DNA of 64,000 bases from Bimuria novae-zelandiae CBS 107.79 (lineage: Eukaryota; Ascomycota; Dothideomycetes; Pleosporales; Didymosphaeriaceae), in NCBI GenBank assembly GCA_010015655.1, contig ML976698.1, forward strand, positions 176,282 to 240,281, read 5' to 3'. The notes under the pieces were generated by a model. That model searched no databases. It had not been told where the DNA came from and saw only the letters and a program-made list of their open reading frames with translations. Shown here in pieces: positions 1 to 11,801 of the stretch (position 1 is the stretch's first letter; each line of letters starts with the position of its first letter). Both the position numbers and the translations under genes were made by a program.

Positions 1-170
1 AGCAGTCTATATCTTAGCTATCACTCACACACAAATGCAATCAGTGTATTCCTTAATTCCTTCCATGTGCTATTGCCCTCTTCCCCCAATAAAATATGTC
101 ATGACCAAGGACATCCTTAAAAAGGCAAAGTCTTCTCAAATACGGCAGTCCTTGGATCCCTTTCATCCAC

Positions 171-1303
171 TCATCCACTATGCTCCATCTCACAGTGGTG
201 TTTGAGAGAAGCCTGGTCCTCGCAAAACGTCGCCACGATCAAGGCCTCTTCTTGTCCCTTGGTTAATGTGGTGCTGTCCCCAGTTTCAGGCCATAAGTCG
301 TTATTGTATTGACCCGAACGGTATTGCTCCATACGGCACAACCCACAGAATACGCTCATGCTGGACTTCGCGGTATCGTTGCCGTCTCAAGCCAGGGCGC
401 GTAGACCATCGTCAGCTTGCTCTTTGCGCGGTAGTCCACACTGCTGGTGTCTGCATATATGTCAATTTTATGGGGTCCAATGACATCGGCGAGCGATTCG
501 ACATCATAAAAGACATTATTGCCCGGCGAGATAGTAAACGTAGGACAGTATGTATATGTGCCAGGTAGAGCACGAAAAGAGAGAATATCGCGGGTGATCC
601 GCTCTTTTAGCGAACTGGGGACGTAGCAGAGAGCATGTCCGTCGTTGTCCACTAAGATGGGAAGAAACTTGTGGTTGAACTTCCAACTCGTATCGAAACA
701 AGGGCCACCGGCGTCCAAAAAACGTCGCTCTAGGGTGCAAACGTCGAGATAGGGAGCAACGCCCTCACAGTAGACGCATGTGCGCTTCTCCAGTGCGGAC
801 ATCAGTTGCTTGATCGTGTAAACGTGCGTGGTATCGATGCAAACAGCCATACGAATGGTATCCGGTGCGTACGCCATAACCTAGATATTGTGAGTAGACG
901 CCAGAGAAATGATAGACTTACGCCAAAGCACATTGACAAACCTTTTTGAACTCAGTTAAGTCGCTCACTGCATCCACGGCGCTCCTATTCACCCTACTAA
1001 AGGCAAGCAAGCTCTTCAGGTCAAGCTCTCCATACACCATGTCTCTAAGCTCCACCGGGAGCTTTAAAAGGTTCCCAAATCCGTCGTTGGTTCGCCCGCC
1101 ATGCCGACGAAACGTGCTAGAGGGCAGAGCTGATCGAGTTCCTGAGTTGCGAGTAGGTAATCACGCAAGTAGCGGACGCTGTTATTTTGCGCTACCCGGA
1201 AGAGCAAATCGTCATCACGAGAGGACTTCCCCCTACCCCTCCGATTGATGCCGGCACCATTTCGGTGACTCGAGTGTCCCGAACTGCCGAAGCTGGATTC
1301 CAT
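171..1303 (-). CDS. F-box protein gene, probably frameshifted
   Basis: F-box proteins link substrates to SCF ubiquitin ligases. The F-box core is read on the minus strand at about 1060-942 (LLKLPVELRDMVY, then LKSLLAFSRVNRSAV). An intron at 881-941 (GTTTGT donor, TCTAG acceptor, phase 0) joins it to the 880-356 frame, which begins VMAYAPDT and has the Cys-rich segment CVYCEGVAPYLDVCTLERRF usual after fungal F-boxes. The C-terminal frame (359-171, with CGLCRME) is offset by one base from the preceding one near 370-385, and no good splice pair bridges the gap, so a 1-nt indel is likely. The N-terminus is unresolved: the F-box frame has no upstream ATG before a TGA near 1165, so a further 5' exon, perhaps within 1303-1200, is needed. 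The family call is firm; the gene model and whether the gene works are not. Confidence 0.55.
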
Positions 1304-1687
1304 ACTAGCTTTCAGGGTGCTGCTCCTCCCGTTGGAAGTAACCGTGCCGCCGCTCGTACTACGTTTCTGGTCGGGTTGAATGCAGCTTTTCCGACTAGAC
1401 GGCCAGGCGTGTATTTGTGACAGACGGAAAGGACGTGCTTTGTCCCCACGAGGAGGCTTTCCAGCCGCGCACTAATTTGAAGGTTCGTGTCTGCAATAAG
1501 AGTCGAGGCTGCGGAATTCTACGTGAAGTGGTGGGTAAGCGATTCCTAGAGGGCAGTCGAGGGACGATTTATAGGCCGGAAGCGAGGAGCACGGACCATA
1601 TTACAAGTGGCGGGTGTCAAACACGTGAGGCATTCCCTATCTTGAGAGGGACGTGCGTCGTGTTGCCTCGAGTCTAAGCGAGTACTA
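1304..1687. other. Intergenic, no supported gene
   Basis: This stretch has normal composition and lies between the F-box gene and the TIR of the outer pogo element. Short open frames exist, but none shows a recognisable domain. It may hold the F-box promoter. Confidence 0.5.
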
Positions 1688-2111
1688 CTGTGTCTGTGCA
1701 CCGAACGCCCGGAGTCACCGAACGCCCGCTCCGGCACCTTCACGCCCACCACAGACATGAGGCTGTAGAGCCACATACAATAGCTATTATTGTAAGAACT
1801 TTTAATAGTTTATTCTATAGCTTTATGCGATTATTTTAATGCCTGCCACATCCTCTTTAGTCTAATTTTACAGCCGCGGCTGCTCTTTTTAAGCTTAGGA
1901 GTTAGGGAACGCTCACGAACAATAGGTTAACTATAAGTAGCTATAGCACTACGTTTCTATTTCTTTCTAGGTGCTATAGCTTATAAGGCCTTACGTTTAC
2001 CTTTTTAAAATAATTATAGCGCTTTTCCAGCGTCGCGTTCTTCTTTCTTACGCTTTCTTTTAGTCTTACGTTCCTCTATACCTGCGCGCTTCTCTACGTT
2101 ATTATCGTTTC

Positions 2112-2377
2112 GGAAATACCTGCTCGACCCACAGAGCCAGCCAGTCATCGTCAATCCTTCCTTTTCTTGTATTTTCTTGAACGCAAAAAACTTAAATCTT
2201 CTAAAAAATTTAAGGGGGGTACTTATAACTCTATAGAAGCCCTTTATCTACTTTTAGTATATTATTATCCAAAGTTCCTTGTGTGGTGGAGAGAAAAGCG
2301 AAAAAAAGGAGACCAGAACAGAAAATACGCGCAGTCTGATGAGAAATACGCCTTAAGTGGGTCGAGCAGGTATTTCC
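2112..2377. repeat. 266-bp inverted-repeat-bounded insertion (MITE-like)
   Basis: A perfect 21-bp inverted repeat, GGAAATACCTGCTCGACCCA plus one base, sits at 2112-2132 and 2357-2377. The interior is A-rich with no recognisable protein. It lies inside the outer pogo element, 18 bp from the inner one. No clear target duplication is visible, so a MITE is only a guess; a snap-back rearrangement would look similar. Confidence 0.5.
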
Positions 2378-2395
2378 AGAATCACCGATAACCTA

Positions 2396-4515
2396 CCGTG
2401 CCCGACGGGCTCGTGCACCGCGCGGGCTCGTGCACCAACACCAACATGCTCACCACCACAAAGATAAGGTTATTGTGAGCGCTATAAAAGCGATTATCGC
2501 GAGATTTTTTATTATAATTACTCTATAGAGGCGTACGAACAAGTTATACTATCTAAGTTTTCGCAAGAGAGTAATTGCGCGACCGCGAGAGCTGACTTTA
2601 GGTGGAGGTGCTAGTGCAGCTTCTGGGGACGACGAATGAGCTGCAGCACCGCCCTTAGCTCGTTTTGGCTTGCGCTTTGCTGGAGGTGCTTTTGAAGCTT
2701 TGCGCTTGCCTCTTTGGGTAATTGTAGAGGCCTGCCTAGTGTTTTGAGCAGCTTTTCTGGCATCCTGGGCAGCCACCTGTTCGGCCTTTATCTGATCTCG
2801 CACCTCCTTGGCTCTCTCTCTCGCCACACGACGCTCCTCCTTCTCTTACTCCTTGAGGAGCTTGGCAGCAGCTTGAAGCTCCTTTCTGTTTAACTTTACT
2901 AGTCTCTCCTGCTCCTCTTGGTGTTGCTTTTCTGCCTCACGCTCACGTGCTCGCTCGAACTTGGAGGGCGACTAGAAAGTAGCACCACCGTGGTACTCCT
3001 CCTCGCGCTGCAAATTGAGAGGCTTGCTAGCGTTCTTACGCTGCTTCTTAGCAGTGAGAGCATCCCTTAGGCCGCTGTTCTCATGGTGTAGTAGCTCGTT
3101 TTAAACCTGAAGTTAGTGTAGCGTTTGGGAGAGCTTCTGCGAGGTCTCCGCCGAGGTATCCTTCACTGCAGCACGTATGAGACGCTCCATCTGCCTCTAG
3201 TCCTTAGGCAAAAGGGCTGAGAGCCGTGCCTCACTCTTATTATTGTCCTGTTTGCGGAAACGCTTAAGTACGACGTCAGCCTTTATAGGGGCTATACTAG
3301 TGGCTTTAAACGCCTTAAGGACGAGTTTTATTATAAACGTAGACTTCTAAGCACCCTAAAATAGCAGGAAAAAGTCTTCCTTTTAGATAGCTAGCAACCC
3401 CTACGTTTTAAAAAAGTAATTAGTAAGCTTAGCGGAGTAGTTGCTGCTAAGAGGTTTAAAGCAAACTATATTAAGAGGCTATAGTATATAAGTTAAGTAA
3501 GGAGGAAACACGGCTAGTAGTATTTTATAAGCCTCGTAGTATTTAATAAAGTCTATTAAGAGGTGGCTACCGTGGCTATTAAGTATAAGGAGGCGCTAAG
3601 CTTGGCCAAGGCGTACTTTTTACTTTGTTTCGCGGTCGAAAACCTGCTCTAACTAGGCTAATCTAATATCATTATTCGTCTATCCTGTTAGTAAAGAGCT
3701 TATAAACTCACTATGCTTTCCTGCTTTAATTTAAGCTACCTATAAGGCTTGAAGTGTGTAGTTAGCTAATAAGTATATAAAGGCTAGCGATAAAACACTC
3801 CCATCTACTCTAATAGTTACTACAACTATTACCCACTCTTAAGAGCTATCTTAAAGCGCTATTCGGACCTTCTTTTCCTCCTATTAAAGCTAACTAAACA
3901 CCCGTTTTAAGCGTCCTGTAATACCAATCATAAAGCCTTTTTTATCTATATTATAGGTATTATAAGGCTCTACCTTATACTAAATAATCTTATAATGCAG
4001 GAGGTTAAAGTACAACTTATACTTATATTATAAATTAGCCTAGTAGCGTATAACGTCTATGCTAGCGCTCTATTTAGAGATAAGATAGTCGTGGTTGCGG
4101 TTAATAAAACGCGAAACCTAGCCCTCTTTAATATGCTTTTTCGATATATTAGACGCGAAATTTTGTATCATAGCTCTCGTAGGAGGTAGCCCACGAGCCA
4201 TAAGCCTTCTAATATACTCCACGAGTCCCTCCTCTTATTATAGGCTAAGTAGTTATTGCGCGGCGTACCCGGCTGCCCGAGGGCCTGTCTGGTGGTTCCA
4301 CCTTCGGCTAAGTGTTAAATGCGATACACCATATTTTTTCGCAATACCCTAGATGCTAAAATTATCGCCAGCTTTACGCAATTCTAAATCTGCAATCGCC
4401 TTATTAATTAGTGCTATGGTGGTGTAGTTATCGCGTGTTGAAAAAGTCAAGATGGACGCGTTGTTTGGTGGGGTGGTGCACGAGCCCGCGCGGTGCACGA
4501 GCCCGTCGGGCACGG
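2396..4515 (-). mobile_element. Inner pogo/Fot-type DNA transposon nested in the outer one
   Basis: The ends are perfect 42-bp TIRs (2396-2437 and 4474-4515) that begin CCGTGCCCGACGGGCTCG. TA lies on both sides (2394-2395, 4516-4517). The TIR carries an internal direct repeat, GGGCTCGTGCACC, the same architecture as the outer element but a different sequence, so this is a distinct family. Its length is 2,120 bp. It inserted after the outer element. Confidence 0.9.
2549..4440 (-). pseudogene. Transposase relic of the inner pogo element
   Basis: Read on the minus strand from about 4440, the frame has TIALINKAIADLELRKAGD and then GIAKKYGVSHLTLSRRW, the psq-type helix-turn-helix. A TAG sits just before GIAKKYGV, as expected if a Gln CAG mutated to TAG. 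Downstream, near 3660-3540, are NNDIRLA, LEQVFDRETK and LILNSHGSHLL, the DDE_1 core with Asn where the family has Asp. The basic, Ala-rich tail at 2827-2549 is an open 92-residue frame. Stops crowd the middle, but the last 300 bp is nearly free of them. The gene is inactive. Confidence 0.85.
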
Positions 4516-6235
4516 TAGTCTCGCTCTACCTTCTTTCTTACCCGCTTCTCACGCTTCTCTTCTACAATCTTCTCCTTATATATCTTATTAGCATAAGCTA
4601 ACTCCTTTATCTCAGCCTTTTCTAGTTCCTTATCTTGCCTCTCTTATTCTGCAACAGCTGCGCGAGCGCGCGCCTCTTAAAAGGCTCTAGGCAACCACAT
4701 TATCGCTCCACTATAATACTCCTAATATTATTATAGATCTAATTGCCTGCTAGCCTGCTTCTTGCACTTCTTATTCTAGTATAGCTTCTTACGCAAGCTA
4801 TTATTTTCGCTATAAAGGAGCTTAATTTAGGTTAAGAGGTAGTAGATAGTTTAACCTAGCTTCCGCGCACCTACACTACGCGGATCCTTCGCCTCTGCAC
4901 GCAGTGTACTGCAAGCTTTAAGCTAATCTTTTACAGAATAAGCTATAGAAGCAAAGGAATCTGATTCTAAGTCCTTAAGAGTTATATGGCGGAACCTATT
5001 AAGTATAATGTTAGGGTTTACCGGGGATATGCTAGTAGCTAAGAAGGACTTCTTTATAAGCTCTTCTTTAAATGTGTTAACCCAGGCAGGCCAGAATAGG
5101 TTAAAGAAGTCACCTTTTAACAGTAGGGATAGGTCTTAAGACTTCTAGAGATAGTCGTCGAGTTCGCTACTATAGTTAGAAGAGAGAGGCTTAAAGCAGA
5201 CAACATCTAACGGCTATAAAGTCTAGGTACTATAAGGAGGTAACACTACTAGTATAATCTAATTTTTATAATAGTATTTAAGGAATTCTTGCGTTAGGTG
5301 ACTGCTATAACTATCTATAATTAAGAGGCAGTACTCTAACCTAGCCTTTAGCTTAGTATAACGGTTAAATACCTGCTCTAACCAGGCTAGCCCAATGTCA
5401 TTGTTTATCCATCTAGAAGGTGAAGAAGCCACATGGATAGCGTGTTTTCCGGCCTTGATATCCGCCACCCAGTGGCTCTGGATGGTGGAGTTTTTTGACG
5501 CAAAGATGATGCCAGGGGGAAGAGCAGTACCATCCGCGCAGATCGCGGCCAGAAGGCTCACCCACTCACGTGAGCCATCTTAACAAGCCTGCCTAACCTC
5601 CTTCTTCTCATATTAACGCCTACTAAAGATGCGTTTTAACCTGCCTAGTACCCTAATCGCGAAGCCCTTCTTATCCATATTATATATATTCTCCTCTTTA
5701 ACATTATATTCTATAATTTTCTACTATAATAAGTTAAAGTATAGCCTATACTTATGCACTAATTTAGCGTTATAATAATTAGAGTCTATGCCCGTGGTCT
5801 ATTAAGAGGTAAGCTAATTATTATAATAGTAGAGGAAGCGCGTAACCTAGCTCTTAGAAACGCGTCCCTACGCAACTATAGATACGAAATTCTGCACTAT
5901 ACTCTTTATAGGTAGTAAATAACGCGTAGTTAGCTTTTTAATATATTTAACTAGGTTATCTTCTTGCTAGTTATTAAGTTTGCGGTTATTAAAGACGTTA
6001 ATATGTTAAGGGACCTGCACGCCTTGGTGCGCGCGCGATAACGTTATATAAGAAATACTATAATTTTCTATAATATAAGTATATACAGGTTTCTTTCCTA
6101 GCTTTAGTGTATTAATTGCTGCAAGCGCATTACTTAATCCTGGCATAGTGTTAAGTTATTACGCGTTGAAATATGGTGCAAATGTTGCGCGGCGGGCGTT
6201 CGGTGACTCCGGGCGTTCGGTGCACAGACACAGTA

Positions 6236-6992
6236 GTTGCTCTGTATTCCGTAGTGAAACGGCGGTGTGGTTGACCGTTTGCTAAATGGTATTTAGATCT
6301 GCTGCCGGACGGCAGGGGTCAGCATTGGGACTTGAGAAATGCAACTCCGCGCTCGGAAACCTATCAATCTTTCGTGATTCCTGGATGGGGTCAGTCTGTA
6401 ATAGTATATTTGTGAGTTCGGAAGGGAAAGAAAGAGGCCACGACACAGCGAAAGAGAGAGGGAAGCCGCAACGCTCTTCAAGCATGGGAAGGAACACTGA
6501 ACCTACCCATCACCTATTCGTGTACAGAAATATCTTACCTATCACTAGGAGAAGATGCCTGCGGCTCATGTCCAATATTACCAACCATCCAGACGTTTCT
6601 CTTACCTTCAGCTTCCCTTCTTTTCCAAATAGAATGAATCAGCACGACTACAGGGTCACGGCACAACAACAGAGGAGAAGGAGAATACAGAACGGAAAGG
6701 TGAAACAAAACAGCGAGGGTGAGAGAGAGAGATGGAGGGATTGCACGAGAAATCTCAATCTATGTACGCCCTCAGCGACAGAGGCAAGCTTTACCCCAAA
6801 AGCAAAAGTCCGCAACTGCAAGCCAAAAAGAGCCATACGCAGCTACAAACGCCATCCCAATGCACTACCAGTTTATATAATGGCGAGTAACCACAGGCAA
6901 GCCAAGCTATGCGTGCGACAGAATCAGTGCTTTCGCCCACCGTGTTCCAACTTGGGCTGACGCCCGCTCCTTTGGTCTTGTATCCTCTCACC
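6236..6992. other. Intergenic between pogo element and PARN-like gene
   Basis: Normal composition. A 224-codon open frame on the plus strand (6286-6960) spans most of it. It is Arg/Ser-rich, has no domain I recognise, and overlaps the likely 3' UTR of the convergent PARN-like gene. I do not call it a gene. Confidence 0.45.
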
Positions 6993-8986
6993 CTACGAGC
7001 CCCATTTCGCGATCTTCAAGACCGCCTCTTGTGTCCCATACACCCGGAGTGTGTTGCCGAACTCCTGCCAAAAGTCGGAATCCCATGCCGGTATCATTTC
7101 CATAGGCTCGCGCCGTCGCGTTTCAATAGGCACCCAGCCACTCGTATCCGGCTCATCGACCACATCTTGCCACGATGCAGCCGCGGCGGTGCTCACAGCG
7201 ACACCACCTTGGTTCTCATCCGATGGTGATGAAGCACCTTGGTCGTCGATGCTGAGCTGCTCGAACATATTGCGCGTTTTGAAGCGGTTCTTCGGGGTCG
7301 AAGCCAGACCGCTAGCCTTGTTTTTCTTCTTGTTCTTTGCTGGCTTCTTGACGACTACGAATTCCTGACGAGGAGGCTGGGGATGGGTGGTAGGTGATCC
7401 TGGAGCTCGTGACTTTTTGTGGTCGTTCGGATTTTCGAGGGCAGTCTTAAAACTACCACCTGAATCGCTATCATGCTGTTGCTGGCGGTCGATGTCTAGT
7501 TTCGCTGACAAACGCAACAAGATTGTTGCCGTTAGTAAGCTATCGTAGCCTGCCTCGTGAAACCTGGCGCTATCGTGATACTTTGGATGATCAGCATGCG
7601 TTACGATATCCGGAAGCGGTTGGCGCTCTATCTTCTCTGCGATGTCTTGCAAGGTTGGCGACGCATTCAGATCTCCCTCAGCGTGCGTTGCGAGGTACTT
7701 CGTATCAACGATCCTGGGGAAGCTGGACAAAGTTAGCAAAGCCCATAGTACCTTGGAGTAACACAGGAAGCCTGTAATGCATGCATCCCGCTGTACCTAC
7801 ATCTGATGCAACGCCTCACGAAACTCATCCAACGTCTCCGGAAGTTCACCCACGAACGATCGATAGAAGTACACCAGATCTGTAAGCATATTGTGGCCCA
7901 CTATTACAGGTTTATGCTTTTGAAGACGATCCAAAGCGCGATCGAACCGTTGTTTGGTATCCGTTGCGCCCTCGGCGATGATGTAAGCGCTTGTGTATCT
8001 GCCAAAGTAGTAAGGGTCTGCCTCATGAAGATCCCCATCGGCAGCAAGGGCGTCGAAGATCCACCGGAAGCCTGTTTGCTTCGCAATGTGTTCCTTGACT
8101 CTGCGCTTGATGCGGTGTTTGTTATCTTCTTCGCGCTGTTCGTTGTAGTAGATAATCCTGATACACTCATTCCGACCCACCGTCACCAGCTCCGGAAACT
8201 CGGCGCGAACGAGTTGGTGGACCTAAAAAGAAAGCTTGTGTCAGTATGGTCGAACCCAGACAGAGTGCGGGCACTGCATTTTGTGTCCTCGGGTAAGGAA
8301 GGGTCATCGCCACGTACCAGACGCTTTTCAAATCGCGTTATAACCTGATCCAGGGACTGCTCAGCGAAGCCAGTGTGCGTGGTGATTTCCAGCATGTCCA
8401 TGTCATTGGAGGTCTTCCAGGCAATGATGGCCTCTCTCACGCGCCGAACAAAGTCCAGCGATTGTACGTCACTCTCCTTCAGCTGCATATCTGCTACTTC
8501 GGACTTTTTTTCCAATCGTTCGTTGACCCTCTGTTGGGCCCAGCGCGCCTCTGCCCGTGACAGATACTGTACTCCATGAGCAAAAGGAGCGCCCAAATCG
8601 AAGCCATGCTTCAGCAGGAAGGTGGCGGCGCCACTCTGGATGTGGATCTCGCGCTCAATGTCAAGCTTGAATTCTTCGTTGAGTAGTGGGCTGATGGGGA
8701 TGTTGTACGGCCGCAGCACATATTTTTTTGTCACGTAATCGAAGCGTGCGCACGTCAAGCCGACCTGCAAAATCTGATAGCGACCTGCTGCTTCTCTGGT
8801 CTCTTGATAGCGATCTTCAAGTGTTGTCCTGTCCCTGTTGGCTGGTCGTGGCTGCCATGGCTCTTTCCCTGGCAGGCGCGATGGAATACCTGTGAGTTCT
8901 AAGTCAAAAGATACAAAGTCGGCCTCCGAGATGGCAATCAGGATGCCGAGCAGCCGGTGAGGGTACGAGTTAGCATCGACGTCCAT
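6993..8986 (-). CDS. PARN-like CAF1-family 3'-5' poly(A) ribonuclease
   Basis: Predicted to remove poly(A) tails from RNA (DEDD-type, Mg-dependent exonuclease). Three exons fit perfectly: 8986-8318, 8222-7801 and 7722-6993. The introns are 8223-8317 (GTACGT donor, TTTTTAG acceptor, phase 0) and 7723-7800 (GTAGGT donor, TTTGCTAAC branch, CCAG acceptor, phase 2). The product is 606 aa. SFDLELTG gives Asp28 and Glu30, the same numbering as the catalytic pair of human PARN. IVGHNMLTDLVYFY (Asp near 338) and FHEAGYDSLLTATILLRLS (Asp near 424) supply the other two acidic residues, and FPRIVDTKYLATH sits between them as in the family. The tail from about 445 is low-complexity with a Lys-rich stretch (KKPAKNKKKNK) that could be a nuclear signal. 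It is head-to-head with peroxin 26. All four catalytic residues are present, so the gene is probably functional. Confidence 0.92.
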
Positions 8987-9582
8987 GGTTCAATATCGAA
9001 GTCAGGCAATGCAGGGGCCGGCAACGGGCAGGTTTTTGGTTTTTGGTTTTGAGATAGCAATGGCGTTGCGGTAGCTGGAAGTCTTGACGTGGGTACTTCG
9101 CTAATAAATAGTTCTCGACCGTGGCTTAGCGCATAACAAACGGCGATTTGGTGAGAGGAAATATGACAATGAGACAGATGTCTTCTACCGCAGCTGCAAC
9201 AAGGTGAGTAGTTCGCGCGTTAGTGAGATCAGCAAGAGCGAAGCAAAACACGAGATTGCTTCTTGACTCAGACAAGCTTCTTCGGCGGCGCTTGACAAGC
9301 GCAGCCAATTGCAATTGATGACGCCAATTGCGTAGGCCAAACGTCGACACACAGATCTATGTCGCGGGGATTGTTGGTGGTTTTGGTTTGAGAAAGAGCA
9401 GTAGTGGCTGGTGGACAAGGAAGGCGCCAAGGCCATTATTGTCATCGCGACTTCCGAACCTCGGCTGAGTGACGGCTGGGGGCAACCTTCACATTCCTCG
9501 GTAGGCGGTCAACAACACACACCTTCGGGGGACATGGCGGCTGCTGCAGCGTGCTAGTAGCTTCATCACACGTTAATTCTCC
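8987..9582. promoter_or_regulatory. Divergent promoter region of the PARN-like gene and peroxin 26
   Basis: 596 bp separates two opposed start codons, so both promoters must lie here. A TTTTTGG direct repeat stands at about 9033-9046. Open frames on the minus strand (9126-9445) have no family features. No TATA box was assigned. Confidence 0.5.
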
Positions 9583-10925
9583 ATGGCGGCCATGTACGAG
9601 GACCTGAGCAGCTCGCGTACGCTCGGCGCCTCGGTGTCGTCGCTGGCCTCGTCCCGGCAGCACTCCCAGCAGATCGCCAAAGCCTACCGGCAGGCGGCCC
9701 AGCTGTTCCTCACGCGTCGCCTGCCTGAAGCCCTCTCCACCATCGAGCCCATCATCACGCCCTCCGTCGAAGAAGACGGCAATGGCGGCCAGGACGGAGA
9801 GCTCCCCGGTTATGCGCCCATAGCAACCGCGTCGCGGGGCACGCGGGTCAAGGTGTGGAGCTTCTACCTCACTTTCCTCAATGCCGTCGTCGAACTGGGT
9901 GCCGAGGAGGGCAAGCTGGCGTTTGGCAGCACGAGGTGGAAGCAATTGGTGTCCAAGTGCCGCGACGGCATTGCCTGGGATGACGTGGTACGCGACGGGT
10001 ATGCCGGCGTCGAGGGAGATGTCGACGCCGAGGTGGTGGTCAACTTGTGCGTCTTCCTATAATACACCGACCGCATGCAATTCTAATATTGTGTAGGGCA
10101 ACGCTGCTCCTCACCCACTCACCGTCCCAACGGCTGAACCAGCAAAAGCTAGAAACGTACCTCTCTGCCGCGGCAAATCCCACGTTCGACATATCCTCTC
10201 ACATGTCCTCCCCATCATACCTCCAGCGACGCCCTAGCCAGCAAAACAACGGCACAGATACACCCCGTGATCTCAACACCCGGTTAAAGCTCCTCGAGCT
10301 CTACACACTACACGTACTGCCGCGCAACGAGGAATGGGACTATGCGCGAGAATTCATATCCATGTCCGAGGTACTGGACGACGAGCGCAAGGAAGCATTC
10401 CTCCTTGCTCTCCACTCATTGAAGGAAGAGAAGGAGGACGCAGAGAAGCGCGAGGAACGCTTACGTCAACAACAACAAGAGCAGCTGGAGCAGCGCCGAA
10501 GAGAGACCGAGGCTCGCCGGCTCGAACAGTCTCGAGCGGAAGACGAGCGAAGAAAACGAGAAGAAGAGAACAGGCGCCAGCCCAGGGGTTCCGACGAGGT
10601 CTTCCGGAAGCCCAATGCGCCGCGCCAGGCACCGCCTACATCGTCACGAGCATCACGACCAGCAAAAAAAAGCGTCAGTCCACCACCCGGCCTGTATCAC
10701 CGCGCTACCGCTTTGCTGTCTTCGATGCAAGCAATCATCACGAACACGGCGCATTCCATGACGGCGAATCCGATGGCTTTCTTCCGCACTCTTCTCTTTC
10801 TTCTTGCTTTTGCTTTGGCGTTTGGACGGCGGGATCTTCGGGAGCGCATCATGCGCATTTTGCGGAATGGGTGGGATAAGATTCGCCGCACTGTCGGCAT
10901 GGGTGTCAAGGTCTCATATATCTGA
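9583..10925 (+). CDS. pex26: Peroxin 26, tail-anchored peroxisomal membrane protein
   Basis: Pex26 (the role of yeast Pex15) anchors the Pex1-Pex6 AAA ATPases to the peroxisome so that the import receptor Pex5 can be recycled. Two exons, 9583-10046 and 10097-10925, are joined across a 50-bp intron (GTGCGT donor, CTAAT branch, GTGTAG acceptor), giving 430 aa. Matches to filamentous-fungal Pex26 run through the N-terminal half: AKAYRQAAQLFLTRRLPEAL, then RVKVWSFYLTFLNAVVELG, then GVEGDVDAEVVVNLATLLL across the splice, then LYTLHVLPRNEEWDYAREF. A charged coiled coil rich in Glu, Arg and Gln lies at about 265-320. One hydrophobic segment near 382-397 (FFRTLLFLLAFALAF) is followed by a basic end, the tail anchor expected. 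A second Met at codon 4 is an alternative start. Intact. Confidence 0.9.
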
Positions 10926-11801
10926 TAATTTAGCGGAAAGGTAATACCGCTCTTGTATCATATTCCAGAATCAACGCAGACGTCTATGTAGCTGGGCCCC
11001 ATATGTTACAACCATGATTGCGATGCCTCTGCTTCCCGGTCACGCTCAACATCGCCGTCCTCAGACTCGGAGATCGTTTCGCACGTTTGTGTCCTGCTCG
11101 TACCGTTCCAACTAAAAGATGCTCTTTCTTGATGCCATCGCGCTTTCCAAAACTGCTCAGTTGTCCTGAGACAATGACAAGACTCTGTTTCTAGAACTAT
11201 GGATGCGAAAACCGTTGCTGATGGCCATCCATGGTTACTGGCTACTTGCTAGGTAGAAGAAAAAATTCTGGCGGACGGTGTGAGCCTACTGGAACCACTG
11301 GTGCGGTTGACCAGAATTTCAGGTAAGTGCGCTCGGGTACCGTGCTTGTTCTACTCTATGTGCGCGAGGGTTGCAAAGGGAGGGTACTGATAAAGAAGGG
11401 CGTGGTCTTTAAGTCTCCTAGGTGTGGGATCGAAGCCTTGAAATCGCCGGAATAGTAGATGCGAATAGGATTTACTTGATTCTAGCCTAACATTGGCAAG
11501 CGAGAGATACGTCTCCACTCGGTTTGGAACACTTTTCACGATTACCGGTGCAGAAACGTTGGAAGGATGGGCAACAGCCGTTAAATGGGACGTTGCTTCG
11601 CAAAGTCTGGTCGACCCCGTTTTGTCCAGGACCGTTAGTGGATCCCACACAGATTCCCTTGATATCTTTTCCGGTCAGAATATTTAAATAGTCCCCTCCA
11701 TCTGTTGCAAGTCTCCTCACCTTGCTTCCTCTTACACCAATACTTGCAATATACCTAGCATCCAAACTACAACTTCAAATCGCAACCATCCACTCAACAC
11801 T
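10926..11801. other. Intergenic, no supported gene
   Basis: This contains the 3' region of peroxin 26 and the upstream region of the RING pseudogene. Small overlapping frames on both strands at 11350-11765 have no domain features. Confidence 0.5.

Larger units (their letters stand above)
1790..6150 (-). pseudogene. Transposase relic of the outer pogo element (interrupted)
   Basis: This encoded a pogo/Fot DDE transposase that cuts and inserts the element. Near 6150-6000 the frame reads ALAAINTLKLGKKP and then ITLSRAHQGVQ, the N-terminal psq-like helix-turn-helix that binds TIR DNA. The best preserved piece, 5561-5259, is the DDE_1 core: SLLAAICADGTALPPGIIF, then WINNDIGLAWLEQVFNRYTK, then LLIIDSYSSHLTQEFL. 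The Asp of IIDSYSSH matches the second catalytic Asp of the family (usually DGHGSH). A Lys/Arg/Glu-rich tail lies at about 4850-4520 and continues below 2110. Stops are mostly TAG or TAA. The gene is split by the nested pogo element (2396-4515) and a small inverted-repeat insertion (2112-2377). It is inactive as it stands. Confidence 0.85.
1688..6233 (-). mobile_element. Outer pogo/Fot-type DNA transposon, hosting a second one
   Basis: The ends are perfect 42-bp TIRs (1688-1729 and 6192-6233) that begin CTGTGTCTGTGCACCG. Each TIR holds a direct repeat of CACCGAACGCCCG. TA lies on both sides (1686-1687, 6234-6235), the target duplication of the Tc1/mariner/pogo superfamily. Without the nested element (2396-4515 plus its TA) the element is about 2.4 kb, a normal size for an autonomous fungal pogo-type element. 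Its transposase relic is on the minus strand. Confidence 0.9.

Noticed and set aside
1417..1677. 86-codon plus-strand frame before the outer pogo element
   Set aside because: No recognisable motif; no support from splice or start context.
6286..6960. 224-codon plus-strand open frame beside the PARN-like gene
   Set aside because: No domain, compositionally odd (Arg, Ser, Gln), and it covers the 3' side of a convergent gene; overlapping frames of similar size exist on the other strand.
7806..8348. 180-codon frame antisense to the PARN-like gene
   Set aside because: It is the complement of exons with verified splice sites and catalytic motifs.
9126..9445. Two overlapping minus-strand frames in the divergent promoter
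   Set aside because: They overlap each other in different frames and have no family features; the region is needed as promoter for two real genes.
10334..10879. 181-codon frame in another phase over peroxin 26
   Set aside because: Shadow of the coiled-coil codons of the real gene.
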